This document shows, piece after piece, positions 1 to 9,661 of a stretch of DNA of 64,000 bases. The position numbers were made by a program, and so were the translations under genes. The DNA is from Polyangia bacterium (GTDB taxonomy: Bacteria; Myxococcota_A; Polyangia; Nannocystales; Nannocystaceae). Within the stretch, counting starts at the first letter, position 1; the number at the start of each line of letters is the position of its first letter. The stretch spans positions 841,599 through 905,598 of the forward strand of contig JAUIFF010000001.1 of assembly GCA_030429545.1 (NCBI GenBank), in the 5' to 3' direction. The notes beneath the pieces were generated by a model that saw only the letters and a list, made by a program, of their open reading frames with translations, searched no databases and was not told the DNA's origin.

Positions 1-663
1 ACGACCCCTTATTCTGGCGTTGCCAACCGATTCTTGTCGGCAGGGCATATTCGCGTGTGGTCTGGGTAGCAAGTGTACGGCGCTAGGTGGCGATTGGTCC
101 CGTCGGCCGGACAACATTGGTCCTAGTCGAGCGTCGGTGTATTTGCATGTAAAAAAACTGCAAAGGGCTCGGCAAAAATGGCTCGATCTGGAATCGAACG
201 CCGGGATCTCCTGTTACCGGTATTGTGTGTTCGTGTAACCGCGACGTGGATGTCGCAGTCTGTCCCGGCTGCCGCGACCTGTCCCGCCTGTTGGCCAGGG
301 ATCCGGACGCCGCGTCGCAAAAAGCTTCAGCGGTGTGTGACCGAGGACACCAGGTCGCAGGGGTTGCCGTTTCAGAAATCCGCCCAATCTTGGGTCTAAT
401 TGGAACGAAACCCTTGCGTAGTGGGTCGAATCCAACCAGATGCCACACCGTTGAAACATTTTCCACGGAAAAACGTATCTCGAAGGGAGTCAGATGTCAG
501 GTCGGCTTCGGATTTGCATAACTAGTCAATGCGGCGCTGACCACCGTGCGAGCTTTCATCAGAACCAAAACATGTCTAAACGTCATTCGGATGGTGTTCC
601 ATCGTTTTTGTTTGATTTGCGAGCCTGGTCATCTGCAAACGTCAGCAAGGAGCTGACAAGGAA
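1..663. other. no convincing gene; upstream region of sigma factor
   Basis: Only short overlapping reading frames without recognisable domains occur here. Around 180-225 the minus strand has a stretch resembling a T-arm (TTCGATTCC), but no matching acceptor or D-arm was found. The last 60 bases probably carry the promoter and 5' UTR of the sigma factor gene. Confidence 0.5.
641..657 (+). promoter_or_regulatory. hairpin presenting the ribosome binding site of the sigma gene
   Basis: GTCAGC (641-646) and GCTGAC (652-657) form a perfect 6-bp stem around the five-base loop AAGGA, which is the Shine-Dalgarno core, 12 bases before the GTG start at 664. The structure could tune translation of the sigma factor. 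A role is inferred only from position and pairing. Confidence 0.4.
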
Positions 664-1986
664 GTGAGAAAACCTATGTCACGTCGAAAAGTAACTCGAG
701 GATCTCCACCACGGATCGCACGCTCGCGCAATCGAACGTGGCCCAAGGGCTCTGAGAAGACACGCCGTGCTCGTTCGCGCAAGGACGGCGACGATGATCC
801 AACAAACTTTCTCGGAGTCTACTTTCGGGAAATGTCGGACATCGGGGTGATGACTCCCGAGGAGGAACTCGCTTCCGCGATTCGGATTGTTCGCGCTCGC
901 GAGGAGCACTGGAAGGCGCTCCTGAGTTATCCGCCATTCATCGATGCCATCGTCGCCATCATCGAGGACAAGATCGATGCCGAGGATGTACCAACAGCCG
1001 AACTCAAGGCTGTCCGCAAAACGTCGCGTCAGCTGCGAGACCGCGAAACCAAAAAGCATAAACTCGCTTTTGAGGCCGCAAAGAATGTACTTGCAGAGAA
1101 AATGCGCGACCTCGATGTCGACGGGATTGTCTCCGAGCTAGTGACCAGTGACATCCGCAAGATCCTTGTCAATGATCGCGAGGGATTGTCGTTGGCGGTC
1201 AACTTCCCCCGCCAGGGAAGCCGTCCGTTCAAGGCCTACTCGACCGGAGTCTTTACAACCCACGAGGTCCTCAAGATTGCCAAGAATCGGTTCGTCAAAG
1301 CCAACCTGCGGCTTGTGGTGTCGATCGCCCGGCGCTTCAACCACGGACGGATGCCGCTGCAAGACCTGATTCAAGAGGGCAACCTCGGATTGCTCAAGGC
1401 TGTCGACCGGTTTGACTACCGCAAGGGATTTCGGTTCTCGACCTACGGTAGCTGGTGGATTCGCCACGCGATTAGTCGGGCTATTGCCGACAAGGGTCGC
1501 GCCGTTCGTTTGCCTGTACACATGATCGATGCCCAGCACAAGCTGACGAAGGCTCGCCGCGAACTTGAGTTGCTCAACGGGCGTGATGCCTCAGTTGAGG
1601 AACTGTCGGCGCAAACCGGGCTTTCGGTCGCAAAGATCGAAAAAATGGACGGTCTGCTGCTCGACCAGGCGATCAGTCTCGATCGCCCGGTTTCCAAGGA
1701 CGACGGACGTCGGGTGGTTGACTTCCTCGAGGATGAGGATGCTGAGCTGCCGGGTGAAGCACTCGAAATCTCCTCGCTCAACGAGCAGGTGCGTCAGTGC
1801 ATCATGGCCCTTCGTCCAATCGAGGCCGACATCCTGCGCAAGCGCTTTGGTCTCGGGGAGTCTAGCGAGCAGACGCTCAAGCAGATTGGCGAACAATACT
1901 CGCTCTCGCGCGAGCGCATTCGGCAACTTCAAGAGCAGGCCCTCGGCAAGATTCGTCGGGAGCTCAAGCGCCGCGAAGCTGTCTAA
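664..1986 (+). CDS. RNA polymerase sigma-70 factor, group 2 (RpoD/RpoS-like)
   Basis: Directs RNA polymerase to a promoter subset. The basic N-terminal tail (about 45 residues) is followed by the sigma 1.2 region ([20 protein letters not shown]), a non-conserved insert, then region 2 with [39 protein letters not shown] and [20 protein letters not shown], region 3 near residues 280-340, and region 4.2 with [20 protein letters not shown] at the C-terminus. At 440 residues it lacks the long region 1.1 of a housekeeping RpoD, so it is probably an alternative group-2 factor of the kind myxobacteria use for stationary phase or development. The GTG at 664 has AAGGA 12 bases upstream in a hairpin loop; the ATG at 676 is an alternative start. 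It is transcribed alone, with no anti-sigma gene beside it. Confidence 0.93.
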   Translation: MRKPMSRRKVTRGSPPRIARSRNRTWPKGSEKTRRARSRKDGDDDPTNFLGVYFREMSDIGVMTPEEELASAIRIVRAREEHWKALLSYPPFIDAIVAIIEDKIDAEDVPTAELKAVRKTSRQLRDRETKKHKLAFEAAKNVLAEKMRDLDVDGIVSELVTSDIRKILVNDREGLSLAVNFPRQGSRPFKAYSTGVFTTHEVLKIAKNRFVKANLRLVVSIARRFNHGRMPLQDLIQEGNLGLLKAVDRFDYRKGFRFSTYGSWWIRHAISRAIADKGRAVRLPVHMIDAQHKLTKARRELELLNGRDASVEELSAQTGLSVAKIEKMDGLLLDQAISLDRPVSKDDGRRVVDFLEDEDAELPGEALEISSLNEQVRQCIMALRPIEADILRKRFGLGESSEQTLKQIGEQYSLSRERIRQLQEQALGKIRRELKRREAV

Positions 1987-2058
1987 GTTCACACGCCCCG
2001 AGGTCGCAGCCGGCCTTTCGGGTTGTCTACCAGCGAGCATCACTCTAGTTTTAGGGCG

Positions 2059-2457
2059 ATGCTCGCTTCTCGTTTAAAGCTCGTGCTCGCAGCCTGCCTC
2101 GTTGCCGGATGCTCGAGCCAAGAGCCCCAGATTGCCCGGATCATTCCTGCTCAAGGTGACATCCGCGGTGGGCAACTTGTTCGGATCGAAGGTCACGGGT
2201 TTGTCGGGCGCGGGCCTGTCGAAGTTTTCTTTGGCCAAAAAGCGGCGAAGGCCGTGACGATCGAGGGGGCGAGGCTTATTACCGCCGTCTCGCCAGTACC
2301 CGACGCCAGTGGTCCTGTGCAAATACAACTACGGTTTGCCGAGGGGGAGTTGATGCCCGTGCCCCAAGAGTTTGTATATGAAACAGTTCCTGGCCTCAAG
2401 ATCGAGCGGACGCCGCTCGGGACTCGCTCAGTCCCGGATACGTCGAGCAGCGAGTAA
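2059..2457 (+). CDS. small IPT/TIG-domain lipoprotein
   Basis: Predicted lipoprotein of 132 residues. It has a basic start and hydrophobic stretch ending in the lipobox LVAGC (residues about 14-18), then an IPT/TIG-type immunoglobulin fold: IARIIPAQGDIRGGQLVRIE, a GxGF turn (GHGFVG), and the closing strand before PQEFVYE. Such domains act in extracellular protein-protein or carbohydrate contacts; the partner is unknown. ATG at 2059 is preferred over the upstream TTG at 2023 because it places the signal peptide at the N-terminus. It lies 72 bases downstream of the sigma gene and converges with the FHA operon, stops only 8 bases apart. Confidence 0.75.
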   Translation: MLASRLKLVLAACLVAGCSSQEPQIARIIPAQGDIRGGQLVRIEGHGFVGRGPVEVFFGQKAAKAVTIEGARLITAVSPVPDASGPVQIQLRFAEGELMPVPQEFVYETVPGLKIERTPLGTRSVPDTSSSE

Positions 2458-2465
2458 CGGGGGGC

Positions 2466-3593
2466 CTAGGCCGGTAGCGGGTCGATACGAAACAGCTGCT
2501 GGCCGACCAGGATCAGGGTGCCAAAGTCGACCCGTGAGCCCGAACGGATCCGCAGGTAGGTGCCGTTGGAGCTACCACAATCCTCGAGGTAGACCCCAGA
2601 TTCATCGCCGACGATCCGACAGTGGCGGCTCGAAACGTAGCCGTCGACCGGGAAACTGATATCGCCGTGATCGCGGCCAATCGTGAATTCATCACGCTCA
2701 ATCGGGTAGGCCTCAACGCTGCGTTCATCGTCGACCATGACGCTCACGCGTCCCCAGTAGCCGGGGTTTGGCGAGCCCATGATTTCGGTGCCGTTGTCGG
2801 TGGCGGCGGGTTCGGGCAGGTCTTCGTACATCAGCAGCTCCTGGCCGACCCGGAAAAAGTCCCCGCTTTGCAACTCGAAGCGACCCTCGATTTTGCGATA
2901 GACACCGTTGAGCGGAGCCTTGTCTTCGATATAGAGGCCGTCCGAGAGCACGGTGAACGCACAGTGCTCCGGGTTGAGGTAAAAGTCGTTGTCGAATGGG
3001 GCCCCGTACTTGCGGCCAAACACGTTGGGACCGCCCTCGATGTCGAGAGACCCGCCCTCAGAGCCATCCTCGCGCAGCAGCACGAGCCGGACTTTTTTGG
3101 TGAGGGCTGGAACGATCTTGGCTTCTGGTGTGGGCGCCACAGGGGTCGCAGCCCGGGGTGGGGGCGAAGCCGACGACGGCGGAGTGGCCGGCGGCGTTGG
3201 TGCGCGCTTGGGTAGCGGCGTGCCACAGCGACCACAAAAAGCAAACCCCGGGGGGCTGACAAAGGAACAGGCCGGACATTCAGTTCCAGCGTTGGGGGGA
3301 TCGCCTGGCATCATCGTTGCACCTGCATCATCTTGACGCGGCTTTGAAATCGTCGGAATCGACAAACCCGGGGTGTTGTCATCGGCGGCTGGCTTGCGTC
3401 GACCACCCATCGTCGGTGGTGTGGGGGGGCGCTTTTTGAGCGGGGGTGGCGGGCCAGGCTTGCGCGAGACTTCACCGCGAGACGAGGGAACCCCGGCGGC
3501 TTGCGCCTGCTGTACGGAGAGTTTGGCCCCGCACGCCAAGCAGAACCGATAGTGGTCTTGGTTTTGCTTCCCGCAGTTTTTACAGACGATCAC
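2466..3593 (-). CDS. double zinc-ribbon, double FHA-domain protein
   Basis: Cytoplasmic phosphopeptide-reading protein of 375 residues. Two zinc ribbons are visible: CKNCG...CLACG at residues 4-22 and CPACS...CGRCG at about 106-124, with a Pro-rich linker between them. Two FHA domains follow: about 175-255 (NVFGRKYG, NPEHCAF, NGVYRK) and 290-372 (FTIGRDHG, SSRHC, SSNGTYLR). The second keeps the canonical Arg-Ser-His-Asn-Gly phosphothreonine-binding set, while the first is less typical (PEH for SxxH). It is the last gene of a minus-strand operon after a sister FHA protein, 15 bases away, and a TPR protein. The set suggests a scaffold reading out Ser/Thr-kinase signalling. Targets are unknown. 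Confidence 0.85.
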   Translation of the reverse strand: MIVCKNCGKQNQDHYRFCLACGAKLSVQQAQAAGVPSSRGEVSRKPGPPPPLKKRPPTPPTMGGRRKPAADDNTPGLSIPTISKPRQDDAGATMMPGDPPNAGTECPACSFVSPPGFAFCGRCGTPLPKRAPTPPATPPSSASPPPRAATPVAPTPEAKIVPALTKKVRLVLLREDGSEGGSLDIEGGPNVFGRKYGAPFDNDFYLNPEHCAFTVLSDGLYIEDKAPLNGVYRKIEGRFELQSGDFFRVGQELLMYEDLPEPAATDNGTEIMGSPNPGYWGRVSVMVDDERSVEAYPIERDEFTIGRDHGDISFPVDGYVSSRHCRIVGDESGVYLEDCGSSNGTYLRIRSGSRVDFGTLILVGQQLFRIDPLPA

Positions 3594-3608
3594 AAAAACC
3601 CCCGCTCG

Positions 3609-4502
3609 TTAGGAAATTTCGACCCTTAGTAGTTGTTGACCGACAAACAAATAGTCGCCGTGGAACAGCTCTTGCGCGCCCTTGAGCCGGACGAACGTAC
3701 CGTTGCGCGAGCCGGTGTCGGTCAAATAAACGTGGTGGCTATCCGATGCGGCATCGAGCCGGGCATGGCGACCGGAGATAAAGCGATCGCTGGGGAAGTT
3801 GACGGTGTTGCCCTCGCGCCCGAGCGACATACTGCCGCCCTGGGCTGACGCGACACGTCCCTCGCCACCACCGGCGAGTTGCTGGACAACCCGGAACCGG
3901 GCGTCGGGGCGTGGACTGCTGTACGGATAGGTTCCGTTGCTGTCGGGACCTCCATCTGGAAGCGGATCGCTGTCGAGTCGGAGCAGTTGCTCACCCACCA
4001 AAAAACAGTCGTTGTGATCGAGGGCGACCGGCGACTTGATGCGGACAAACACGCCATTTTGACTGACCAGCGATTTGACAAAGAGCCGCCCGCCTTGGAC
4101 CGTAAACCGGGCATGCTCCGGGTCTAAAAACACATCTTCGCGGAAGAGGATGTCGCCGGTTGAACGTCCAACCGAGTGGTTGGTGCCGCTGAGGTGGTAG
4201 ATAACCCCGTCGCCGCCTTCGCCTTTGATCACGACGAGTCGCGGGACGACAGGCTGTTGTTGGAGCGCCCCAAAGAACATGGTCTTTGCAGCACCTTTGG
4301 GAGCGGGGGCGGGGGCGGGAGCCGCAGCCATGGCCTGTTGGCGGACCGGGCTCGGTGCGACCTGTGTCGCCTTGAGATTTTGCGGTGGTCGTCGCGAGGG
4401 TGGTGCACCCGGTTGCACCAATCCCGCATTGCACCGCTCACACTGGGACGCGTGCAGGACATTGAGATGGCCGCAGGCGGGACAGGCGAGGCCGAGATCC
4501 AT
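3609..4502 (-). CDS. zinc-ribbon, double FHA-domain protein
   Basis: A 297-residue relative of the next gene downstream, with the same layout but a single zinc ribbon (CPACG...CERCN, residues about 7-25), a Pro/Ala-rich linker, and two FHA-like domains: about 110-190 (HSVGRSTG, DPEHARF, QNGVFVR) and 215-295 (MSLGREGN, SGRHARL, SRNGTFVR). The second domain has the complete GR/SxxH/NG signature. The ATG at 4502 starts immediately before the zinc ribbon; the open frame extends to 4682 but only into the upstream TPR gene. It is spaced 34 bases behind that gene, so co-transcription is likely. It probably arose from its neighbour by tandem duplication. Confidence 0.85.
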   Translation of the reverse strand: MDLGLACPACGHLNVLHASQCERCNAGLVQPGAPPSRRPPQNLKATQVAPSPVRQQAMAAAPAPAPAPKGAAKTMFFGALQQQPVVPRLVVIKGEGGDGVIYHLSGTNHSVGRSTGDILFREDVFLDPEHARFTVQGGRLFVKSLVSQNGVFVRIKSPVALDHNDCFLVGEQLLRLDSDPLPDGGPDSNGTYPYSSPRPDARFRVVQQLAGGGEGRVASAQGGSMSLGREGNTVNFPSDRFISGRHARLDAASDSHHVYLTDTGSRNGTFVRLKGAQELFHGDYLFVGQQLLRVEIS

Positions 4503-4536
4503 AGTTACCGGATCCTCATGCCCACGGCCCGTAATG

Positions 4537-7500
4537 TCAACGCGCTGGAGGGGAAAGCACGAACGGTTGGGAAAATAGCGGATACAAGCAAATCTTCGTC
4601 GGCGTGTCGCCACAGGCGAGACGTGCGCGTTTGACAGCCTCGCGCTCGGCCCGTGTGCCTGACTTTGCCCCCTTGATCGCATCGCGCAGTGCCGGGCGGT
4701 GGGCCATCAGTTGCTGGCGACTGACGTCGAGCGGCGGGGGAGCGATCTCCGCGCGCAACCATCGCGCAAGCACGGAACCCCAGCCTTTGCGATGTAACGG
4801 GGGAAGTTTTGCGCGATCCGGTTCGTTGCGTGGTGCCTGACTCAAAATTCTCGCCAGCGATGCGACGGCAGCGTTGCGCGCAAGTCCGCTCGCTCCGAAG
4901 TAGCGGCGAAAAAGTGCCGTCACCACTTCGCGCTGTTGCTCCGAGGTGAGTGCGTCGAAGTCGATCCGTCCGAGTCTCCAGGCAGCGATTCCCGAAAACA
5001 CAGGATCTTCGTGATTGAGATCTCGGATAAACCGGAGGTAGTCGCTGTCCTCACTTGCAGCTGCATAGGCCAGGGCGCAGACGTGCCGAACACTTGTCGA
5101 CCGACTTCGCCGCATCTGATCGGCAAAGTGAATCCGGTCAGCACGTTGCGCCGCCGGGTCGTGGGCCGAGGTTGTCGCGATACATGCAAGTGCAGTGAGT
5201 AACGAGTCGTCGCGCGTCTTTAAAAACCCGCGAAGTTGTTGGGTGGCCTGGGAGTGTTCGCTGCGGGCGAGTGCCCAGGCCGAGGCGTAGCGGACCAGGC
5301 TGCGGCGTTCTGGTTGGCGCAGAAGTTCGCTAAACACCCCGATAGCCTCCTTGTCGTCGAGTTTCCCCGCGGCCCACAGTGCGGTGGCCCGGGTCTCGCG
5401 ATAGGTGTTTTGCACGGTGTGCGTGGCCCCGCGTGGGGGTGACAGCTGGGCGCCGATCCGGGCGAGGGACGGGGCTGTGCCGGGCAGCTCGAGGTGCCCC
5501 AAGTGCTCGGCGGCCTGCATGCGCTCGCCGATTGGCGCCCGCGCCAGCGCCCGAATCAGTGCTGCACGTAATTGTTTGACCGATTCACTCTCGGGGTTTT
5601 TTGGACGATCGAGGCCGAGCCAACGTCTGAGTTCACGCTGCTCGGTACGTTGTAGGGCCGCCAATAGGAACTCGCGGGCCTCGGCCGACGATGGCGAACG
5701 TTTGGCCCAGTCGAGTGCAACTGCAACGACTTCAAGTGTTTTTGATTTGGCCTCGGCGAGGTCGAGCACCCGCCTTCCCGCCGCACGGACGACATCCGGT
5801 GCGCCCCCACGCTCGAGGATTTCAAAGAACATCTCCTCGGCCTGGTCGAGTTGGTTGCGCGTGAGTGCCAGCTCGGCCAGTCGCAGGCGTGCCGAGGTGT
5901 CGTTGGGGTTGCGCTCGAGCAGTTTGCGGTAGGTCTCCTCCGCCTGCCCGACCTTGCCGCGGTTTTCCTGAAGCTCGCCAAGGCGTAGCAGGGCCCCGGT
6001 ACTGTCGGCACCTTGATTTTGGGCCCTGTCGGCGACGGCGAGCAGTCTGTCGATATCTCCACTTGCAAATGCAACGTCTGAGAGTTCGGCGAGAATGTCG
6101 GCCCCGCGTTTGGGGTCGCGCTTCATCAGTTTGTCGAGGGTGTTGAGGGCCTCCTCGCCCATGCCGGCACGGCGTTGGCTGAGCGCGAGGCTGGCGAGGC
6201 GTTCGGGGCTATCGGGCGTTCGTGCAACCAGCTTTAGTTGAATATACACCGCTTGCCGGTAGCGCTCTTCCCGGGTGTAGAGTTCTGCTAAGAATAGCCC
6301 GGCTTCGATCGCCTGCTTGTCGTCCTTGCCCTCGATCTGCTCGAGAGCCCGTTTCTCCGCCTCCTTGCGCAGATGACGGAGTTCGGCGTGTTTGTGGTGA
6401 CCCACGAGGATGTCGACCACCCGGTTGCGGGCCTCGTCGCGCAACAGTCGGTGCTTGGGCCCGGTCGCCTTTTCCAGCAGGCGTTGCCACACCTTGAGGG
6501 CGTCGCGTGGCACCCGATTTTCGCTGTGTGCCAATGCTTGTAGACGCAAATACTCAGGGTGGTCGGGGGCGAGTTCGAGGGCGCGTTTGAGGGCGCGCTG
6601 CGATTCGCGACGGTTGTGGACCGAAAGCACCTCGGCCTGGCGTGCCCACCCGCGATGGGCCGGGCGAATGAGCTTTGGCAGCATCGCCCATTCGCGGTAG
6701 GCGTCCTGTTCCCGTTGTAGCTGCATCAGTTGCTCACCCAACAAAATCCGGGCATCGGGGTTGCGCGGATGGGACTTGACCAACGTCTGTGCGGCTTTGA
6801 GGGCAAGATCTGGTTCTTCGTTCAGGTTGAAGAAGTCGATCAACAACATGTGGGCGTCGGCCGAGCGCCCGGCATCGCTTGCGAGTTTTTGGGCCAGCAA
6901 AAGTCCCTCCTCGCGATCTCCACTGGTGATCATCTGGTTGGCGAGTTCGATGCCGATCGCCAGGCGATCGCTGGCCCGTCGAAGTTTGCTGAGCGCGTCT
7001 AGAGCGGGCTTGCGATCTCCCGCCGCTTCGAGGGCCAAGATCCGACTGCGATGGGTTTGCGTGTCCCGCGGGTCGAGTTCGAGGATCTTGGCCCAGGTGC
7101 GGGTGACATCGAGTCCTGCCGATTGCTCGAGGCTTGCCAGGGTACGCCACCCATCGAGATCCCGCGCGTGGGCCGGCTCGCTGAGCCACTTGCGAATCCT
7201 GGGGATCTGCTCGCTGCGGGTTGAGAATTGTTCGCTCGCCCGCGCCAGCTCGTCCCACAGGGCTCCGTGTGAGGGGTGTTTTCGCGTCGAGATGTTGAGG
7301 CCATCCCACAGCAACTGTTGTCCAGGGCCCCCTTCTTTGGTGGCGAACTTGGCCCGTGCCCACTCGAGGTAGATGTCCGGTTGCTGACGCGGTGGGGCTC
7401 GGTGGCGTGCATCTGCAAATGCTTGATGGGCGGTCGCTTGGTCGCCTGCGGCACTGGCAGCGCGAGCGACCCGGAGGAAGTCGGAGCTCGTCGGGTTGTT

Positions 7501-8130
7501 GGGCAGCAACCGCTTGGCCAGCGCGAGTTGTCGAGTGGCGAGTGAAGGGCCGGCCTTGCGTGCGAGTTCGTAGGCGCGGGCGAGGGATTTGCGTGCTGAC
7601 TTTGGCGAGTCTGCGGCGAGCCGCTCGAGGGCGTCGATAGCCGCGACGTAGTCTCCAGCCGACTCGAGCAGGTTGATATGCAGCAGGCGGCTACGTCCGC
7701 GGAAGCGACCGTTTGCCGAGGCGACCGGTGCGATCGTGTCGGCGGCGGCCCGGTGATTGCCCCGGGCTTCCAACAGGCGGGCTTGGAGGATTGTTGCCGC
7801 TACACGAGAACCCGGGGCGCGATTGGCTTTTTTGATGAGCGCGTCGAGGCCACTGAGCCCGATGGATGAACGAAGCGTGCGCCACAACTTGGCGTCAAAC
7901 GGCGAGGCCAAAAGTTTGTCAAATCGGCGTTTAGCCAGCTGTGGATCGTTGCGATCACGTTCGAGCGACCAGTCGTCGCCAGGCGCTGCCGGGCTCTCGG
8001 GTGCAGCGAAAAAGCACATCGAACCGAGCACCCAGGCCATCACTCGAGCAAGCCGCATACCCCTGGAGAGTACCGTTACTTGCCCGGGTCGCCATCGGAT
8101 TCGCGGCCAGGTAGCTGTTTTTTTGTTCAT
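4537..8130 (-). CDS. very large TPR/HEAT-like repeat protein, exported
   Basis: A 1197-residue protein with an N-terminal hydrophobic segment (VMAWVLGSMCFFAAPESPAA), so it is probably secreted or periplasmic. An internal ATG at 8058 would start just before that signal. Residues about 55-860 are TPR-like helical pairs, some canonical (for example NPNDTSARLRLAELALTRNQ). From about 900 the pattern changes to HEAT/armadillo-like repeats (RATALWAAGKLDDKEAIGVF, VRYASAWALARSEH). It heads the operon with the two FHA proteins, suggesting a large assembly platform, but no enzymatic motif is seen. It faces away from fmdB/folD, with 114 bases between the starts. Confidence 0.8.
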   Translation of the reverse strand: MNKKTATWPRIRWRPGQVTVLSRGMRLARVMAWVLGSMCFFAAPESPAAPGDDWSLERDRNDPQLAKRRFDKLLASPFDAKLWRTLRSSIGLSGLDALIKKANRAPGSRVAATILQARLLEARGNHRAAADTIAPVASANGRFRGRSRLLHINLLESAGDYVAAIDALERLAADSPKSARKSLARAYELARKAGPSLATRQLALAKRLLPNNPTSSDFLRVARAASAAGDQATAHQAFADARHRAPPRQQPDIYLEWARAKFATKEGGPGQQLLWDGLNISTRKHPSHGALWDELARASEQFSTRSEQIPRIRKWLSEPAHARDLDGWRTLASLEQSAGLDVTRTWAKILELDPRDTQTHRSRILALEAAGDRKPALDALSKLRRASDRLAIGIELANQMITSGDREEGLLLAQKLASDAGRSADAHMLLIDFFNLNEEPDLALKAAQTLVKSHPRNPDARILLGEQLMQLQREQDAYREWAMLPKLIRPAHRGWARQAEVLSVHNRRESQRALKRALELAPDHPEYLRLQALAHSENRVPRDALKVWQRLLEKATGPKHRLLRDEARNRVVDILVGHHKHAELRHLRKEAEKRALEQIEGKDDKQAIEAGLFLAELYTREERYRQAVYIQLKLVARTPDSPERLASLALSQRRAGMGEEALNTLDKLMKRDPKRGADILAELSDVAFASGDIDRLLAVADRAQNQGADSTGALLRLGELQENRGKVGQAEETYRKLLERNPNDTSARLRLAELALTRNQLDQAEEMFFEILERGGAPDVVRAAGRRVLDLAEAKSKTLEVVAVALDWAKRSPSSAEAREFLLAALQRTEQRELRRWLGLDRPKNPESESVKQLRAALIRALARAPIGERMQAAEHLGHLELPGTAPSLARIGAQLSPPRGATHTVQNTYRETRATALWAAGKLDDKEAIGVFSELLRQPERRSLVRYASAWALARSEHSQATQQLRGFLKTRDDSLLTALACIATTSAHDPAAQRADRIHFADQMRRSRSTSVRHVCALAYAAASEDSDYLRFIRDLNHEDPVFSGIAAWRLGRIDFDALTSEQQREVVTALFRRYFGASGLARNAAVASLARILSQAPRNEPDRAKLPPLHRKGWGSVLARWLRAEIAPPPLDVSRQQLMAHRPALRDAIKGAKSGTRAEREAVKRARLACGDTPTKICLYPLFSQPFVLSPPAR

Positions 8131-8244
8131 GTCTTGGGTTCTGGCTGGCTTCTGGGCCGGTTTGCACGGATTTGGAGTCTCACAAACGAGTTTTTCGATT
8201 TAAAGGTTGACCCACGCAATCGACGCTCTACAGTGCGCCGCGAC

Positions 8245-8499
8245 ATGCCGATTTATGCCTACGGATGCACCGCCTGTGGTGCCGAAGTCGAGTACATCCA
8301 AAAGTTCAGTGACCCGCCCAAGCAAGTTTGTGAAGCTTGTGGGGGCGAACTCAAACGCTTGGTCACATCGGCTGCGTTTCATCTCAAGGGGGGCGGTTGG
8401 TATAAGGACGGCTATGCCAGCGCCAAACGTTCGGAGCCGGCATCCGGTGCAAAATCCGACGGCGGTTCTGATGCCGCCGCCGCGAAAGCGGATTCGTGA
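8245..8499 (+). CDS. FmdB-family zinc-ribbon protein
   Basis: An 84-residue protein of the FmdB / putative regulatory zinc-ribbon family. It begins MPIYAYGCTACG and carries the second cysteine pair in CEACGGELKRL, then FHLKGGGWYKDGY and a low-complexity Ser/Ala/Lys tail, all typical. The cysteines form one zinc ribbon. Biochemical function of the family is poorly defined; a regulatory role was proposed from the formamidase operon. The ATG at 8245 is chosen because the family starts exactly here. folD begins 45 bases downstream on the same strand. Confidence 0.9.
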   Translation: MPIYAYGCTACGAEVEYIQKFSDPPKQVCEACGGELKRLVTSAAFHLKGGGWYKDGYASAKRSEPASGAKSDGGSDAAAAKADS

Positions 8500-8544
8500 C
8501 CAAGGTGTCTTCCCGCGTCGCGCCGACCTGGGAGGACATCGCCA

Positions 8545-9411
8545 ATGACAGCGCAAATTCTCGATGGCAAAGCCTGTTCCAAGGCCCTGCTTGCCGAAGT
8601 TAAAATCCGAGCTTCCGCCTGTATTGAGCGCGGCTTCACGCCCTGCTTGGCGGTTGTGTTAGTCGGTGAGGATCCGGCCTCACGGGTCTACGTTCGCAGC
8701 AAGACGCGGCGGGCCAAGCGGTGTGGGATCGCTACCCAAGACCACCACCTCCCGGCGACGACCACCACCGAAGAACTACTCGCGCTGGTTCACCAGCTCA
8801 ATACCGACACCGAAGTCGATGGGATCTTGGTTCAGCTCCCGCTACCGGCTGGGGTCGACACCGACGCGGTTTTGCTCGCGATCGACCCGCAAAAGGACGT
8901 CGATGGGTTTCACCCGCAAAACCTCGGTCGACTTGTGATCGGTCGTCCGCGGTTTGTCCCGTGCACACCTCAGGGGTGCATGCGGTTGCTGGCCCTGCAT
9001 CCCGAGCCGATCGCTGGCAAGCGGGCGCTTGTGGTCGGTCGTTCGACGATTGTTGGCAAGCCAGTCGCGCAGTTGTTGTTGCAGGCCAACGCAACTGTCA
9101 CGATGGCCCATTCGCGTACCCGCGACCTCCCGGCGGAAGTCGCCAACGCCGACATCATCATTGCCGCGGTTGGTCGTCCTAACTTCATTTTGGGCGAGTG
9201 GGTCAAGCCGGGGGCGGTCGTCATCGATGTCGGGATCAACCGTCTGCCCGATGGGACCTTGACCGGGGACGTTGAGTTCGCCGGGGCAGCCGCAAAAGCA
9301 GCCGCGATAACCCCGGTTCCTGGTGGTGTTGGGCCCATGACGATTGCCTGCCTACTCGACAACTGTGTCCTCGCCGCGCGTCGTCGCGCCGGACTCGAAG
9401 TCGGCGAATAG
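8545..9411 (+). CDS. folD: bifunctional methylenetetrahydrofolate dehydrogenase/cyclohydrolase
   Basis: Interconverts 5,10-methylene-THF, 5,10-methenyl-THF and 10-formyl-THF in the cytoplasm, feeding purine and formyl-Met synthesis. The 288 residues match the family length. Visible signatures are [17 protein letters not shown] with the catalytic-loop Lys, [10 protein letters not shown], the NADP-binding [17 protein letters not shown], and the C-terminal PGGVGPMT. The ATG at 8545 follows a GGGAGG ribosome binding site. Nothing suggests degeneration. Confidence 0.97.
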   Translation: MTAQILDGKACSKALLAEVKIRASACIERGFTPCLAVVLVGEDPASRVYVRSKTRRAKRCGIATQDHHLPATTTTEELLALVHQLNTDTEVDGILVQLPLPAGVDTDAVLLAIDPQKDVDGFHPQNLGRLVIGRPRFVPCTPQGCMRLLALHPEPIAGKRALVVGRSTIVGKPVAQLLLQANATVTMAHSRTRDLPAEVANADIIIAAVGRPNFILGEWVKPGAVVIDVGINRLPDGTLTGDVEFAGAAAKAAAITPVPGGVGPMTIACLLDNCVLAARRRAGLEVGE

Positions 9412-9538
9412 TCGCGTATACACCGATGCTCGCGGACGGGCATTGCGGGTGTTGTGGCGACTCGCAAAACTGTTGGATCGGACAGCTTCATAAGGAGACC
9501 GATCAAACCTGTCCAAAAGTATGTGTGATAGTGAGCGC

Positions 9539-9579
9539 TGTTTCGACACACCTCGTGCGCGGTAACGGGTGTTTCGACA
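9539..9579. promoter_or_regulatory. direct repeat TGTTTCGACA upstream of hybrid kinase
   Basis: The ten bases TGTTTCGACA occur at 9539-9548 and again at 9570-9579, 31 bases start to start (about three helical turns), in the gap before the hybrid histidine kinase. Spacing and position fit a regulator binding site on one DNA face, but no factor is known. Confidence 0.3.
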
Positions 9580-9661
9580 TGGATGCGATCGATGTCGTTT
9601 GCTACGTGCAGTGATATCGTCGTGGCGATGCTGCGAGCCCACGCCGCAGCAGGGGTCCACC

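Noticed and set aside
170..260. tRNA-like stretch on the minus strand (TTCGATTCC with nearby GGTAACAGGAG)
   Set aside because: T-stem does not pair and there is no acceptor or D-arm, so no tRNA call.
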